A stretch of DNA of 64,000 bases from Chamaea fasciata (lineage: Eukaryota; Chordata; Aves; Passeriformes; Sylviidae), in assembly GCA_029207755.1 (NCBI GenBank), contig JARCOQ010000008.1, forward strand, positions 26,649,021-26,713,020, given 5' to 3'. The position numbers and the translations under genes are program-made. Position 1 is the stretch's first letter; every line of letters starts with the position of its first letter. Below, one piece after another: positions 49,140-61,114 of the stretch. The notes beneath the pieces are model-generated. The model did not search any database. It was not told the origin of the DNA and worked only from the letters and a program-made list of their open reading frames with translations.

Positions 49140-50008
49140 CTGGAGAAAAAACAAAGATCAGTTGAGTTGAACAGCACTCACAATAGCTGGTCTTACAGGT
49201 TGTTAACCTCATTTGACATCCCATTCTCTTGTACAGAGACTGAAATGAGCACAGTTCTGTACTTGCATAATTCCATCTCCAAATGCATCTACAGCCACAG
49301 CCTAAATAGAAAGCATCTCTTTAAAATATCTCCATTCCAGCCTGTATTCTGATGCAAGATGAGAATTACAAAAGCCTTAAAAAAAAAAGATCACTTAAAT
49401 TTTTTTCTTTAAGGAGAATACTCAGGTTTCAGTGTGTCAGAGCCAGAATTTCAAACTTTTGGAAAGTTCATCTGGAGTACATTTAAATTGGAGGAGAAGA
49501 TACTCATTGATAGTCCTATTCCTGTACAGCTGTATTACATCTGGCATTAGCTTCCCCTTCACTCTGAGCTTTGGAGAGCTCTGTCTCATTCTAAAGGAGA
49601 ACTGACAATATGCTCTGGGTGAAGGAGATACTAATCCAGTTTTTATGCTCTTCCACTCTCTTTTTTTTTTCTCAAAGCAGCAATATGGTGAGGTTATATG
49701 CTTCTCCATAATAATTGTCTCATTTGCACCATTTAATGAAATTCTTTTCACGAGTTGTGTAATCCACACTAATTAAAGAGGGCTTAATAGACCATTACAT
49801 CTCCATTAACATCACCTTGTGTTCCTCTTGGAAGATGTCATACACAGGGAGGACTGAAGAGGAAGGAGCTCAATGGAAGTAAATGAGCTTCTGGAGGCAA
49901 ATGGTCCTGTGTATCTGTAGGAGACAATGTTTGAGGACAAAGGTGTATGTTACATGCTCCATAGTATGTAAATTATGCCTATCTTAATGTTATTCCCTCT
50001 GTTTTTAG
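49140..50008. other. Noncoding stretch between two exon candidates
   Basis: A 110-codon minus-strand frame (49437-49769) is not recognised. No repeat identified. Confidence 0.55.
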
Positions 50009-50119
50009 CTTTGTTGGGAGAGGATCTTTGCAGAACATGCTGGAAGACCCCAGGCTCCAGAGGATGCTGTTGGAGCAAGAGCATCACTGTGACAGTCCTG
50101 TTGGGATTGTGATGGCTGA

Positions 50120-50120
<1 letters not shown>
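50009..50120 (+). CDS. Candidate coding exon (112 bp), protein unknown
   Basis: An excellent acceptor (TTATTCCCTCTGTTTTTAG) precedes it and GGCTGAG|GTAAAA follows. One frame is open throughout, 37 codons rich in CTG, CAG, GAG and AGG with about 62% GC at third positions, well above the local level. Part of the peptide reads SLQNMLEDPRLQRMLLEQE, an amphipathic helix-like stretch. I recognise no family. The other two frames have stops. An A28 tract starts two bases after the exon end, so the segment could also be the 3' end of a retrocopied transcript, although no AATAAA precedes the tail. It lies about 0.9 kb from the opposite-strand candidate at 48790-49139; both are unlikely to be real. Confidence 0.3.
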
Positions 50121-50122
<2 letters not shown>

Positions 50123-50153
<31 letters not shown>

Positions 50154-50167
50154 AAAAAAAAAAAAAA
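50123..50167. repeat. Poly(A) tract interrupted by TTT
   Basis: A28 (50123-50150), TTT, then A14 (50154-50167). Confidence 0.95.
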
Positions 50168-50786
50168 GAGAGACTTATAATAGCATCTTCAGAGAGTGCA
50201 CACAGTGAGTTTACCTACACAAGTAAGTTTTAGAAAGTTGTTGACTCTATGGGCAGGGAATGATGCACAGATGGAGATCTTCTACAGGGCTTTGAACCAG
50301 AGCTGGTCTGGAGCCTGCCAGGTGCGAAATGCAGGCAGAGTTGGTATGCAAACCCTGAGCCCCAAATTATTGATATGCCCTGTAACACCTTAGTTTTAAT
50401 GTATTTCTTGAGAGCTGTTTTAATATTTCACTCAAGGCTTTGATAAGGTGAAGCTTCAATAAATTTCAGAAAGACTCATCTGCTGTCTTAGTCTGGTGAG
50501 CAGAATGTGCTCTGAGATGCTCTGATGATTTGTAAAAACTGGTCTGGGGCTCCCTGAATTTTCCCAGTGTTTTTCAGTCTGATAGTTTTATTAACTGCTT
50601 TTCTAGTACTGTATTATAAATCCATTCATTTATTTGGTTCAGGCTGTAATACTGACTTGGTGAGTGGTGTTCTACGGTCCTGGCTTTTAAGAATAGAATC
50701 TTAAGAGTTTATTGAAAAGACTAACAAAACTACAATGGTTTGTTTATGGGCAACCAAACTTCTGTAAAGGATGTAGGCTAAAAAAA
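50168..50786. other. Noncoding stretch, no gene seen
   Basis: Short frames only. Confidence 0.65.
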
Positions 50787-50802
50787 GGGGGGGGGGGGGG
50801 GG
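50787..50802 (+). repeat. G16 homopolymer after an A7 run
   Basis: Sixteen consecutive G directly after seven A. A run this long can fold as a quadruplex and is prone to sequencing length error. Confidence 0.95.
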
Positions 50803-53800
50803 TTTCTCAATAAGTAGAATCACTTGTAGTTTGTTTTTTGTTTTACAAAGGGGGAGAAAAATTAGCCAGGATGAAATTTCATTATGGTTTTCCTGTCACA
50901 TAAATGAGAAATGCTGAAGCCTTCTCCTATGTATTACTACTTCCTTAACAAAATTATTTATGGTTAGGATGATCTCTACACAGACATAGATATTTTTCTC
51001 GTGCACTTTGGTAAGGTGATTAAAATCAGTGACTTAAAATGTCCAGAGCATTGCATCTCAGGAGAGCCCTGAAAGTGGTTTACAAAGTCACGCACAATCT
51101 TGCTGTGAATCATAATTGATTAGCTGCTTTAAACACCAAAATATTTATAAGAATCTAGCTGAAAATCAGGAGCTGTCAAGATCTAAAGGGCTGAGGGACT
51201 TCTGAATTGGGTGCTTTAGATTGGATCAAACTTTTTTAAGAGTTGGGAATACAGGGAACAATTACTGCACACAGATAATTATCTCTAGGGATGTTAATTA
51301 ATTTCTGCCTACTAAAAATCACTTGACTTTGGACTTAAAGATGAAACTTCCCTTTCATTTGTTACAACACCATATATTCTGAAGCATTAGCACTAATATA
51401 ATATACATGTTTTATTTTTTCAGCATAAACTCTAAAAGGTCATGTAATTTTAAAGTTTCTGGTTACTCCAAACTTAATGATTCTGGGTAGAAAAATCTCT
51501 CAAGTTTGATTCACTAAGTCTTAACAAGTAAGGCAGATGCTACAACTCATGGTCTTGTAAGCCCTTAATTTAAAATTCTTTTGAAGCACACATTTTATAT
51601 CTGAGTCACCTTGCCAGCAAGTGCACTTGGTGGAGGGAGGATGGTGCTCTCAGGGGGGTTATTCAGGCTCTGTTTGTTAAGCTGACTTAGGATGACCCTG
51701 GTATATGGCTGGGACTTTCAATATTTATTTGAAACCCCATTCTTTATTCTATATTAAACCCAGAGCAAATTTCGTAGTAGCTCATAACAAGGCTATGTGA
51801 CTTTGAGGAGCCCAAAGGAGATCACTTTTTCAGGGGAACTGGGGAATCCCTCTGTCTGGAAGAGGCTCTGGGCAGGACACCATCTCCAGGTGCTCCAGAT
51901 ATGCCCTTGGCTGTGTCGAGCTGCCCAGGCCCCTGTGTGAAACACAGGCAGTGAGTAAAGACAAATTACACTGGGCAGGAAGGATGCTCAGGTTTGTGTG
52001 CTTTCATAGTCTTGTTTTTGATACTGAAAACAGCATTCCAATGTCCTGAGGGATGCCTACCCAGGGTAAAACTGAGAGTATGCCTGGATGTTGCTAGACT
52101 TGCCTTCTGAATGGGTTGTCCTGAAAAATCAATGCAGGCTGGACAGGATGTGGTCTCACTGTTTTCCTGACAGTCTGGTGGATTTTCACCTGAAGGACTT
52201 ATTTCCTGATCCTGACAATATTCCTAGTGGGGTCTTTTGAAAAGCAGCTGTCATCTTGGCCTATTTTATGCCCTCTCTCTGTCTCAGGAAGCAGATGGAA
52301 GCTTTGGGCTTCTTCTCATTTTAGATATAGTATGTTAAGAACATAATGGCTTCTGTAGTCAAGGGTGGCTCCTGGCCAGACCAGAGGACAAAACATTTGT
52401 TTGCACCATATGTGGCCCAAGTGCTGAGCTTTAAGGAATGTCCAGCTGCTCAAAGTATGGGCATATGAAGAGTTTGTGCTCTGTAAGACAGGTGTGATGA
52501 GATGTTCCAGCTGCAGGTAAGTTCTGCGTGTAAAGAGGAAGCGGCTGCTGTAGGTGTCTCTTCAGTGCTTACTTCTCTCCAGGTACTCCACAGGGACCCT
52601 TGGCAAACTTGGCAGCACTTCATAACCTCTCTTCTGTTAATTTAGATCCAAATGTGTCATAAACTCAAACTCTTTCTTTTATCTTCTTCTGCTGAATTTA
52701 TCATTTAGCCTCATAGTTTGCATATCCTAATTGTAACAGCAATTTTTTTTAAAATTGGAGGAAGGAGGACAAAGTTTATCAGCATGTTCATTTTGATTTC
52801 CAGAGTGTAACTGTAGACAATATTCTTCCAATCATAGCTCTTTGGGGGCTAAAGAAGTTAGAAGCACAGAAATATCACTAGAGCTCAACTGAATTACTAC
52901 AGTGCTAGAAGAACCCTATGCTCCTGCAGGGCTATGCAAATCATTACACTTGCAGCTTTAATTTAGCAGTGTAAGTACTTTCTTCATCTCTCAATCCCTG
53001 CAAAGCTGTTTCTAAGGCAATTCCTGGAACTTTTGGACAGTCCAAATTGATCCCAGACTCAGAGCAGTCCTGAAATCCTTTACCGGTCCCCTTGACATCT
53101 GCTGTTCCCAAAACGGCTGGAGTGGCCATCTGTCAATTTTATGTCTACAAGTGTCAAGTAGCCAGGATGAAAACAACCAGGAGAAGGCTGCAAATTCTTT
53201 CCAGCTGTGTCTGTTGTCTCAGCAAAAAAAAAAGCCTTTCCCTGTTTATCTCATCTGTGAACTATCACCTTTGGTGTCCCCGATGTCCCTGTTCTCCTGG
53301 CTCTTCTGCCTCTTGTCTGTTCCAGGTCTGCCCACAGCAGAGCTGCCTGCTCCTAGATTCTTCTCTCCTAGTAAGGAAACAACAAGGAACCGAGTAGACA
53401 AGGGATTAAATTTTAATGCTTTCTGATGCCAGAGGCTCTCTCTAGCTCCGCTTAGGCTGTTTCATCCTGGCCGTGCTGGGAAGTGCTTGAATGTGAAGCA
53501 CTCACACATTAGGTGGTGCTAAACTCCAATAAATGCGGGCAAAGTGATTTCTGGAGCTGTTTCCCATCTCACTTGCTGCCACTTGCCAAGGCTCTGCACT
53601 CGTCCTCGTGCTCTGAATGCTGCCCTGCACAGAAGCGATTGCCAGTTCAGAAGCTTGCCAGTTTGCTGCTAAACTTGCCATCAAATAATTTGAGATTAGA
53701 AGTTTCTTGAGTACTTCTTTTTCTTTCCCAAAAATTACACCAAATATTACCAAGCTTAGGAGCCTGAACTTAATGTTCTGGGACTTTCCTGCTCCTAGCT

Positions 53801-55586
53801 ACATCTCTGTTGCATTTGAGGGGCAACATAATAGTGAATCTGGAGTATGGTATCTGATAAAGCTTGAGACACGCTGCAAAGTATGAGGAGAGAACGTTGT
53901 CTGTGGTCTTCCCTGTACGCTGCTGAGCACAATTTTGTCATGCTCTGCACACACCTCCAGACTTCATGAAAGGTCATGGGATGCAGCGAGAATTGGCATG
54001 GAGTACATGGAACTTGCAGACACTTATCAGAGTTTGCTTGTAAAACGTTTAAGACATACAGAAAGGTTCCTTTGTGTTCTGTTGCATGGGGAAAGCTTTG
54101 CATTAGGAGATCAGGGCCTTACAGGATAATCATGGACAATATTAGAAATGAAGGCACGTAAAATAACTGAACAGGTGCTTTGAAACAAACTGCCGAGTAA
54201 TGAATAATCACAGGGAACTTAAATGAGACTCACAGTACAGCCTTTTGTTTCTTAAGGCAAGCTATGTCTCCTAGACTTCTTTTCCTCTCTGAGAACAAAA
54301 GGCAGAATCAATAAGCCAGTCAAAGAGACTACTGGAAATTACTTTGAAGTTGGTGATGAAAGAGAATTTTCCTTCCTGTTTGAATTGCAGATTCCTTAAC
54401 ACAAAACATAGCTAGATCACTTCCACCTCAACAAATCCACCCGAGGAGTCTAAGTTCTCATACCAACCTAGCACCCAGCCCTCCTGAGCACCCCTCCACC
54501 AAAGAAGTTCAATCAGCTGTAGTCTCTACTGCAGACATTGCCTTTCAAAACAGGACCTGAATCTGCTGTTTCACCACCACAGCTCTCAGGAAGTTTTGCT
54601 GTGGCTATTTTCAAGTTGTTACATATTATAGGGCAGGGTAGGGGGAGGTTGCTTCTCAAGCAGTCCTAAGCTCTTTAGCTTTTTGGTTTTTGCCTTTAGT
54701 TTGTGTTCATGGGTTGAGCGCTGCAAAAGTACCATAATCATTACCAGTAAAATGAGAGTTAAGTTATATTAACACGTAAATTAGTACTCGATAGTTCCAA
54801 ACAGTTAAAGAACTATTGGTTGGAAACTGGTTGGACAAAAACCCACATAATTCCTTAAGATGAACCAGTCTGAGTGCTACAAATCATATCAGTCTTGCTT
54901 TCACCTTTTAAACATGTAGCACAATGAAGTTGGATCTCTTGACTTTCTAGCTCATATGTGAAGGACAACACCACTTTTTCCTGGCTGATTCTGGCAGCCA
55001 CAGGATGTTTGTTCACTACTTGACTCCTACTTTACGGACACTCAGTTTCTCTTCTGCGGTGTCAGAACTGCTCAAAGGCAGGGCACCAATGGAATAACTG
55101 GTCATGGCTATCCAGGGACTATTACATTTTAATTTTACCATGCTTCTTATTCTTTGCTGCCATTATGAGCTCATAACCGTGACAGGGACATGGGTGGTCT
55201 TTATTAGCATGCAGTCATGCAATACAAGATTGTCCTTGGCCAGGGCAGTTTTATTTCAAATGTATCCCTGACAGGGATGGCTTCTACACTCTGAATGTTT
55301 GTAGCACCTGGTAATTTCCCTTCCATTGAGTCCCATTAATTAATATTTTACTCCATTCAAAGACGAGACCTAAAACATTAGGATAGCAACTTCCAGAGAG
55401 ATGAGTAATTGGTAAAGCAGAATTTATGTAAGCTTTCTTAACCATAAAAATTATCTTGCTGACACTGGATGGTCTGTAAATTCCTCTTGCATCTTACCGC
55501 ACAATCACTCAGCCTTCAGTTGTTGAACTAGAGCCTTTCAAGCCACCAGGACCTGCTTTCTCTCTGCAGAGGTTCATGCTGCTCAC
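50803..55586. other. Noncoding stretch, no gene seen
   Basis: Several frames of 60-102 codons without recognised domains. A perfect donor string CAG|GTAAGT ends at 52516 and good acceptors lie at 52287 and 52324, but all frames between them carry stops, so at most a noncoding exon. Confidence 0.6.
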
Positions 55587-55667
55587 CTAGTGGGTCCCAG
55601 GAGACCTGTCCACTCCCATGTGGCAGCTCCCTGTAGGACCCTCTTGGGTCCTTCAATTAATCTCCTT
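55587..55667 (-). other. Candidate exon (81 bp, minus strand)
   Basis: The acceptor TATTTCCCCTCCTAG and the donor ACTAG|GTGAGC bound it on the minus strand. One frame is open across all 81 bases; two are stopped. No family is recognised. Its acceptor shares the CTAG core with a plus-strand acceptor. Confidence 0.15.
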
Positions 55668-55671
55668 CTAG

Positions 55672-55968
55672 GAGGGGAAATACAGAATGACAAAACTTGG
55701 TGCCTCATCTTACTGATGGCAAGATGGAAAGCAGGATGAAAAGCATTTCAGAGGCACAAGAGAAGACATTTCCACCTTCACTCAGATTCTCCCAAACACA
55801 TTTCAAAAGACTAGGTGTGCTACAGACTTCAGTTGAAGACTTTAATGTCCCTGCCACTGCTTCACTGCTCACAGAAATCCCTGCTATCCCAGTCATTTCT
55901 GAAGGAAGTTCACCCAACAGAAGTGTTTTCATACTGCACTTAAACACTTGGATTCCTTCTGAGCTAAG
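55672..55968 (+). other. Candidate exon (297 bp, plus strand)
   Basis: The acceptor CAATTAATCTCCTTCTAG precedes it and GAGCTAAG|GTAAAG follows. One frame is open from a TTG at 55697 to the donor. Its first ATG is at 55724, but the same frame has a TGA at 55687-55689, so it could only serve as an exon carrying a start codon. No domain is recognised. Confidence 0.15.
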
Positions 55969-57057
55969 GTAAAGTTGCAGGGAGATTTCTTCAAGTGAAG
56001 GGTGGGGAAGAAAAGGTTAAGCAGCTGACTGCTAAACCATTCCCTTTAACTGCAGGCAGGGAGGCATGCTGCATTTTTTATAGCTTGGGACAGAAAAGTG
56101 CACAGTATGGCATGGATGCAGAATAAATGTTTCATGAGTCTCCTAAGAGACTCCTCCCTGAGAGGAAGGAGCTGGCATGGTGGTGGCAGCCTCAGGGCCT
56201 GCAGGAGCAAGCCATGAAGTCTCTGGTAGCTGAGGCAGCTTTCTTAGAGGATCTTCCCCCTTGGACTTCCATTGCTTTTCATTAGATAAAACTTGGGCCC
56301 TTTCTTAGCAGAAGGGTGCTGTGCATCCAGCACACTGCACTGGACATAGAGCCAGGCAGTACTGGAGATGTGTTTGATGCAGCTCTGTGAGCCTGCCTGC
56401 CCTGTACTTGTGAGCACATGAATAATTTAATGTTCTGTCAGACCATGCTCTTATTTTTAGTAGCATTGTTGCAAATGCCCTATGTGCTACAGAGATCTCT
56501 TTCTGCAAAAAGAATGTCATTTGCAATCTAATTTCAACATGGTTAGCAGAGTTTGCAAACATGATAATAGCCTTGGGAAAATTTGTTTCTGTGACAGAAG
56601 AACCTTTGGTTTAGTCTGAGACTGTTATTATTCTATCTCTCATGCTATCTCTGTTCTTTGGCAGAAAGATTGCAGGGAATTTGTTTTATATTTGCAGTGA
56701 AAACAGATGGTGTGACAAAGGAGTCAAAAAACAGGGATAAGAAAATAGATTGTTATTAGATTAGATTATGTATATATCATTATCTAAGATACTTTGGCCA
56801 GTTCCTTAAAAAATGTCAGGCATCAGCTTTCTGGTGTCAAATATAGATGTCAGGTAGGTTTTTTCATAATATTTAAGTAAATTACTGCACATTCTTCTAC
56901 AAAATCCCTTTGCTCGAGTTACTAGGGAACAATCTTTTCCCCCCTGACTGTTACAAATCCCAAGGTACTTTCATAGTCCCACCACAAGAAGGTGTCAAAA
57001 AAACCAATTTTCCCCAGCAACAGCATAATGATCCTCACCACCCATAAATGATGACAC
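55969..57057. other. Noncoding stretch, no gene seen
   Basis: Short frames only. The 3' part of the LTR at 57058 cannot be followed into this region. Confidence 0.6.
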
Positions 57058-57366
57058 TCCACAAGTAAAGCAAACTAAAAAGTTTGTTCATCACTTCCCA
57101 TGGTCAAGTAGGTGTTCAGTCATCTCCAGTGTAACAGCAACTGAAGAAAACAAACAGCATCACAATGAACACCCCCCTTTCCTTCTCCCCACAGCTTTAT
57201 GCTGAGCATGTCGCCATGCAGGATTATCCCTGTGGCCAGTTGATGTCCTGTGTCCCAGCACTGTCTCTTTCCATCTTCTTGTATCCCCGCCCCAGCCTCC
57301 TCACTGGTGGGGCGGGGAGCAGAAAAGGCCTTGACTCTATGTAAGCACTGCTCAAGAGTGACAAAA

Positions 57367-57524
57367 GAGGTGTCGAAAGGTGTTTAAGAGGCATCTGGTG
57401 CTGGAGCTAGGAGATAAGGTTTAGTGGTGTTGGAGTTGCGATGATAGCGCTGGCTTGACGGTAGGGCTTGATGATCTAAAGGTGTCTTCCAATCTTCATG
57501 ATTCTACGATTCCACGATTCCAGG
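57367..57524 (+). mobile_element. CR1 LINE 3'-end fragment nested in the LTR
   Basis: Shows the CR1 3' signature: 'ggtgtttaagaggcatctgg', 'gatgatctaaaggtgtcttccaa', then degenerate octamers ATTCTACG-ATTCCACG-ATTCC, a decayed (ATTCTATG)n tail. It is about 158 bp and severely 5'-truncated, as is usual for CR1 copies. An AAAA is shared at both junctions, so the exact ends are ambiguous by a few bases. Confidence 0.85.
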
Positions 57525-57525
57525 A

Positions 57526-57549
57526 AAACATCCTGGAATCAGGATGTTT
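57526..57549. repeat. Perfect 10-bp inverted repeat at the CR1/LTR junction
   Basis: Arms AAACATCCTG (57526-57535) and CAGGATGTTT (57540-57549) flank GAAT. One arm is original LTR sequence; the other replaces part of the LTR seen in related copies. Confidence 0.9.
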
Positions 57550-57643
57550 AATTATCAACACTACTGGCAGCACAAATCAAAACCATAGCCCATACCAGCT
57601 ACCATGAAAAAATTAACTCTCAGCCAAAGCCAGCAGAGTCACA

Positions 57644-60600
57644 CTGAATAAACTAAAATAACTGTCTGGATCACCAAGTTGGCACAAAGAAACAAGTCTG
57701 AGAGCATGGAAGACCAAGGGTTGTGATGCTCACACTGCCTGGCACAGGGACGAGGCTGTGTCATTTATACTATATAAAACTTCAGCAGTATCTCAGTGTG
57801 CACGTCTGGAGGCCAGTGGTGCCACTGCTACGTGTGTTAACATTTTGCTATTTTGGTCTGGCCACAGACAGCTCCAGTGACCACTAAAACCTCGGGTTTG
57901 CCCTGGCCTCCCGGCATGGGGAGCTACCCTGCGCCGTGAGCCGGCTGCAAGATGCTGTTTCGGGACTCTCCACTTCGTGTCCTCGCTCGCCTGCTTTTGG
58001 ATCAATTAGGAAAAGGGAGGGCTCTGTTCCGGGAAGGACAGAGGCTGAAAAGCAAGAAGACCTGAGTTTACCCGCATTTTTTACGACAATAATTCATCTG
58101 AAAAATTCATTCCTCCCCAGGCTCTGACCGAGCACTTTGAGGTTGCAGCGTCTCTCCTGATGCCTCTTGGGTTTGAATGGCTTCAGGATGGGACCCACAC
58201 TGTGTAGACATTGTAATCCACATTCAGGGGCTTGTCTTAGCTCCTCGAAGCCTGTGGAGTATGGCAGACTGACCTGTAGGGTCTGATATAGAGCTGAAAA
58301 TCCCCGGGAATCCCTTCTGATCCAGAGTGTATGTCTGCCTCATCGTCGACAAGCAAGTGTGAACACTTTCACACCGTGCCTGCTAATTAGTTACTGGACA
58401 GACTGTATTGGCCTCATTTTGAGTCCTGATTCTGTAAAGCATCAGTGTGTGCTTCATGCTGAAGGTAATTCTTCCCTTGCACGTTCACTGAAAACTAAAC
58501 AATCCAACTGGGAAACATCCCATAGACCTCTGTGTGTATTTCAGACTGGAGGAAAAACCTGAGTTTTCACAACTATCCCTGTTAAGCTCATATTACTACC
58601 TCTAAAGTTCAACTACCTTGTTAACAAAATCTCCTTTCTTGGATGTCTCAAGCTGGGGAGAATAAAGTCTGTACAGACCAGCTCACGTATTGCAGTCACC
58701 TGCACCTCACAGGACATGTGGAATTGCAGGAGAATCTGCATTTCCGCATCACACTTCCTCTTTACCCAGTTCCTCAAACCTGAAATGGATCTCTTCATAA
58801 TGGAAATTATATTAGTAAATGTAATTAAAGAATTTATAAATAATTTTATAACTTTAGTACGATAACTATTGCTCAGCTTAAAGAAATTTCTTTGCAGCTT
58901 TTATATTATGACAACAAGGAGTGCACAGAACAATGCACCTGCTCCAAAAGTTTTCACTAGCTTGGACAGAGGAGGATTGAACCACATTGCTGAGCGGCCC
59001 TGGACTTTGCCATAATAATTGTTTCAGGAATCTTTTTCTACTTGGGAGTCTGCAGCCCTGAAAGCTTTAATTCTGTAGCTGGTAGAAGACAAAAACCTAT
59101 TTCAAAACTGACGTCTTTCATGAAGGAATAACACTGTATTTCATATTATCCTCCTTTTACCAAGTTTCCTATTTTAAGGTGAAAACCTGTGGGTTTTTTT
59201 CAAATCTTTTCTCCATACAAAAGCACAAATGTGAGACAATCCAGCCTTTCCACCGGGGATTTGTTACAATGATGAAAACTATCTTGCCCTATTTCTTTTC
59301 TGAAATATTTCTAGCTTAAGTTTGCAGCAGGTTGTTCCAGTACTGCAAATCACTGCTAGGATAAACTTCAGAGGGACAAAATTTCCTGTTAATGGTAAAT
59401 ATTCAGGGCATCAATTCATAAGTTGGACTTTCAACCAGTTATTCCATCAACAGTTTAGGAGCATAATAAGAGGATTATCTCCTTCAGTTCCCATTCCTGT
59501 TCCCCAAACTCAATGCTCATCAGTCCAAAGTCTCTTAATTATTTTCTAGGGCTTCTGACTTTTGTCCAATTGAGGATTAACTTGAACAATTGTATCTGGC
59601 AATATTTTACATCTGTTTAAATCCAGCATAATTCTCCTTTGCCATATAATTCTTGATTCCTTTTCTTTGTCCTGACAAATATCAGGATAAGGGCCTCTAA
59701 CCTGATCCTTTTCCTTGTGAATTGTTAGGACCCACCTTGAGGCTATTAGGAGGTGGATGGCAGAGCTGGTTTTGTTCTCAAGATCAAGGATAAAACTGAA
59801 AAAACAGAAGCATTTTTTTCTCCAAGGTGTAGACCTAGAGCAGCTGGAAGGTTTGGGCTGTCACTGATGTATTAGGTGTGAAATACCCACTATCTTTAAC
59901 AAGGTGAATCTCTGACAGCAAAGCCTTTTATTCATGGCACCAGAGAGAACTGCATCCATGGGCCAGCTTTCTGTGCAGCTGAAAATAACGCTGTATTTCT
60001 TTACAAAAAATGCACTTTCTTTAAAGGAACTGATTCTATTTGGGTGAGTTGTACTGAAGGAATACTGCTGTTTTAAAAATAACTGTTATTGGTTTTAGGT
60101 TGATGTGGAATACAATAGAAACTAGGAATACAATAAAAATTATGCAGGGTTACTATAATTATTTTGAAAGCTCAGCATGGAAAATTTGTAACTGCTCATG
60201 TGCTCACATCAGGGATCATTTCAATTTTACCCTCATGAACAGTTGTTCATTCATTGCTGATTGCAACAATCTTTTAATCAAGAAAACAGTGTGGATATTT
60301 TACTCCAGCTAGTAACAGGGATTGAGGGAAATGGTGAGATTAATTTTACAAAATGAATTTGAGAACCAAATTCTTCAAAGTAGTAATTCTCACTAAATAG
60401 AAAGAAGTGGCTTTAAAGCTTCTTTAAAAGGAAAGACAGTGTCAAATTCAGCCTTTAAGCAGTGTGTTGCAAATGTTCTTGGACCCAAGAAACAGCAGTG
60501 GGAAGGTCTGTGTCACAGTCAGGCTACAAAGGGAGTTTTTCTCCATTGCTCTCCATGTGGCAGCAATGGGCAGCAGCTCTGGTTTGCTTCACCAGCAACA

Positions 60601-61089
60601 AATTATAAATCACTAAATGAATGAGACAACACACAACAAAACAGCTGGAAGCAAGGATCTTCCCTTCCGTTCTCCTCGACACTCCAATTACCTCATGCAG
60701 CGTTTATTTACTCTTCAGTGTCCAATCTCAGCATCTTTCTGACTACCCTAGAGCTGGTGTTATCTGACAGCAGTAAGGTGGACAGACACTGCTGTGCTTC
60801 ACGGAGAGGCAAATTTAGGGAGGGGATAAGATAACAAGTCTTTTCTCTGTTCAAATCCCATACTCCTTGCATATTAGTCACCATCACAGCTGTCTGGAAA
60901 GCACCTTTCAATATTTTCCCTTTCTTAATGTGAAAGAGAGAAGAAAGCCAGGGGGATCTCTTTAGATGTTGTTGTTGTCAACTTTTGTGGCTTTTTACCT
61001 CTGGAAAATGTTGAGGTTAAAAGTGCTAGAGGTATCTAGTGAAAGCAGGAGAATGTTTGATGAAACCTGGTTTGAGGGTTCCCACCCAA
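57644..61089. other. Noncoding stretch, mildly CpG-enriched near 57.9-58.05 kb
   Basis: CpGs are more frequent at about 57880-58060 but fall short of a clear island. Short frames only; no recognised gene or repeat. Confidence 0.55.
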
Positions 61090-61114
61090 ACACACACACA
61101 CACACATACACACA
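61090..61114. repeat. (CA)n microsatellite
   Basis: AC repeats with one T interruption. Confidence 0.95.

Larger units (their letters stand above)
57058..57643 (-). mobile_element. Truncated antisense LTR, same family as 44374-44924
   Basis: Reverse-complement landmarks match the 44-kb LTR: the 'gagttaat' start region, 'ttttgatttgtgctg', 'gagcagtgcttac..gtcaaggccttttctgctc', 'ccaccagtgaggaggctggg' and 'gaacacctacttgaccatggg'. The LTR 3' part is lost on the low-coordinate side. A CR1 fragment interrupts it at 57367-57524. No internal retroviral sequence is seen. Confidence 0.75.

Noticed and set aside
52288..52516. Exon between strong acceptors (52287, 52324) and a perfect donor at 52516
   Set aside because: Stops in every frame. 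Five exact AGGTAAGT strings in the window is close to the chance expectation, so this is not listed separately.
54631..54648. G-rich string near a quadruplex motif
   Set aside because: Only three G3+ runs followed by GG, so it fails the canonical rule.
44374..57643. A full provirus bounded by the LTRs at 44 and 57 kb
   Set aside because: The LTRs face opposite ways and no gag, pol or env-like frame lies between them.
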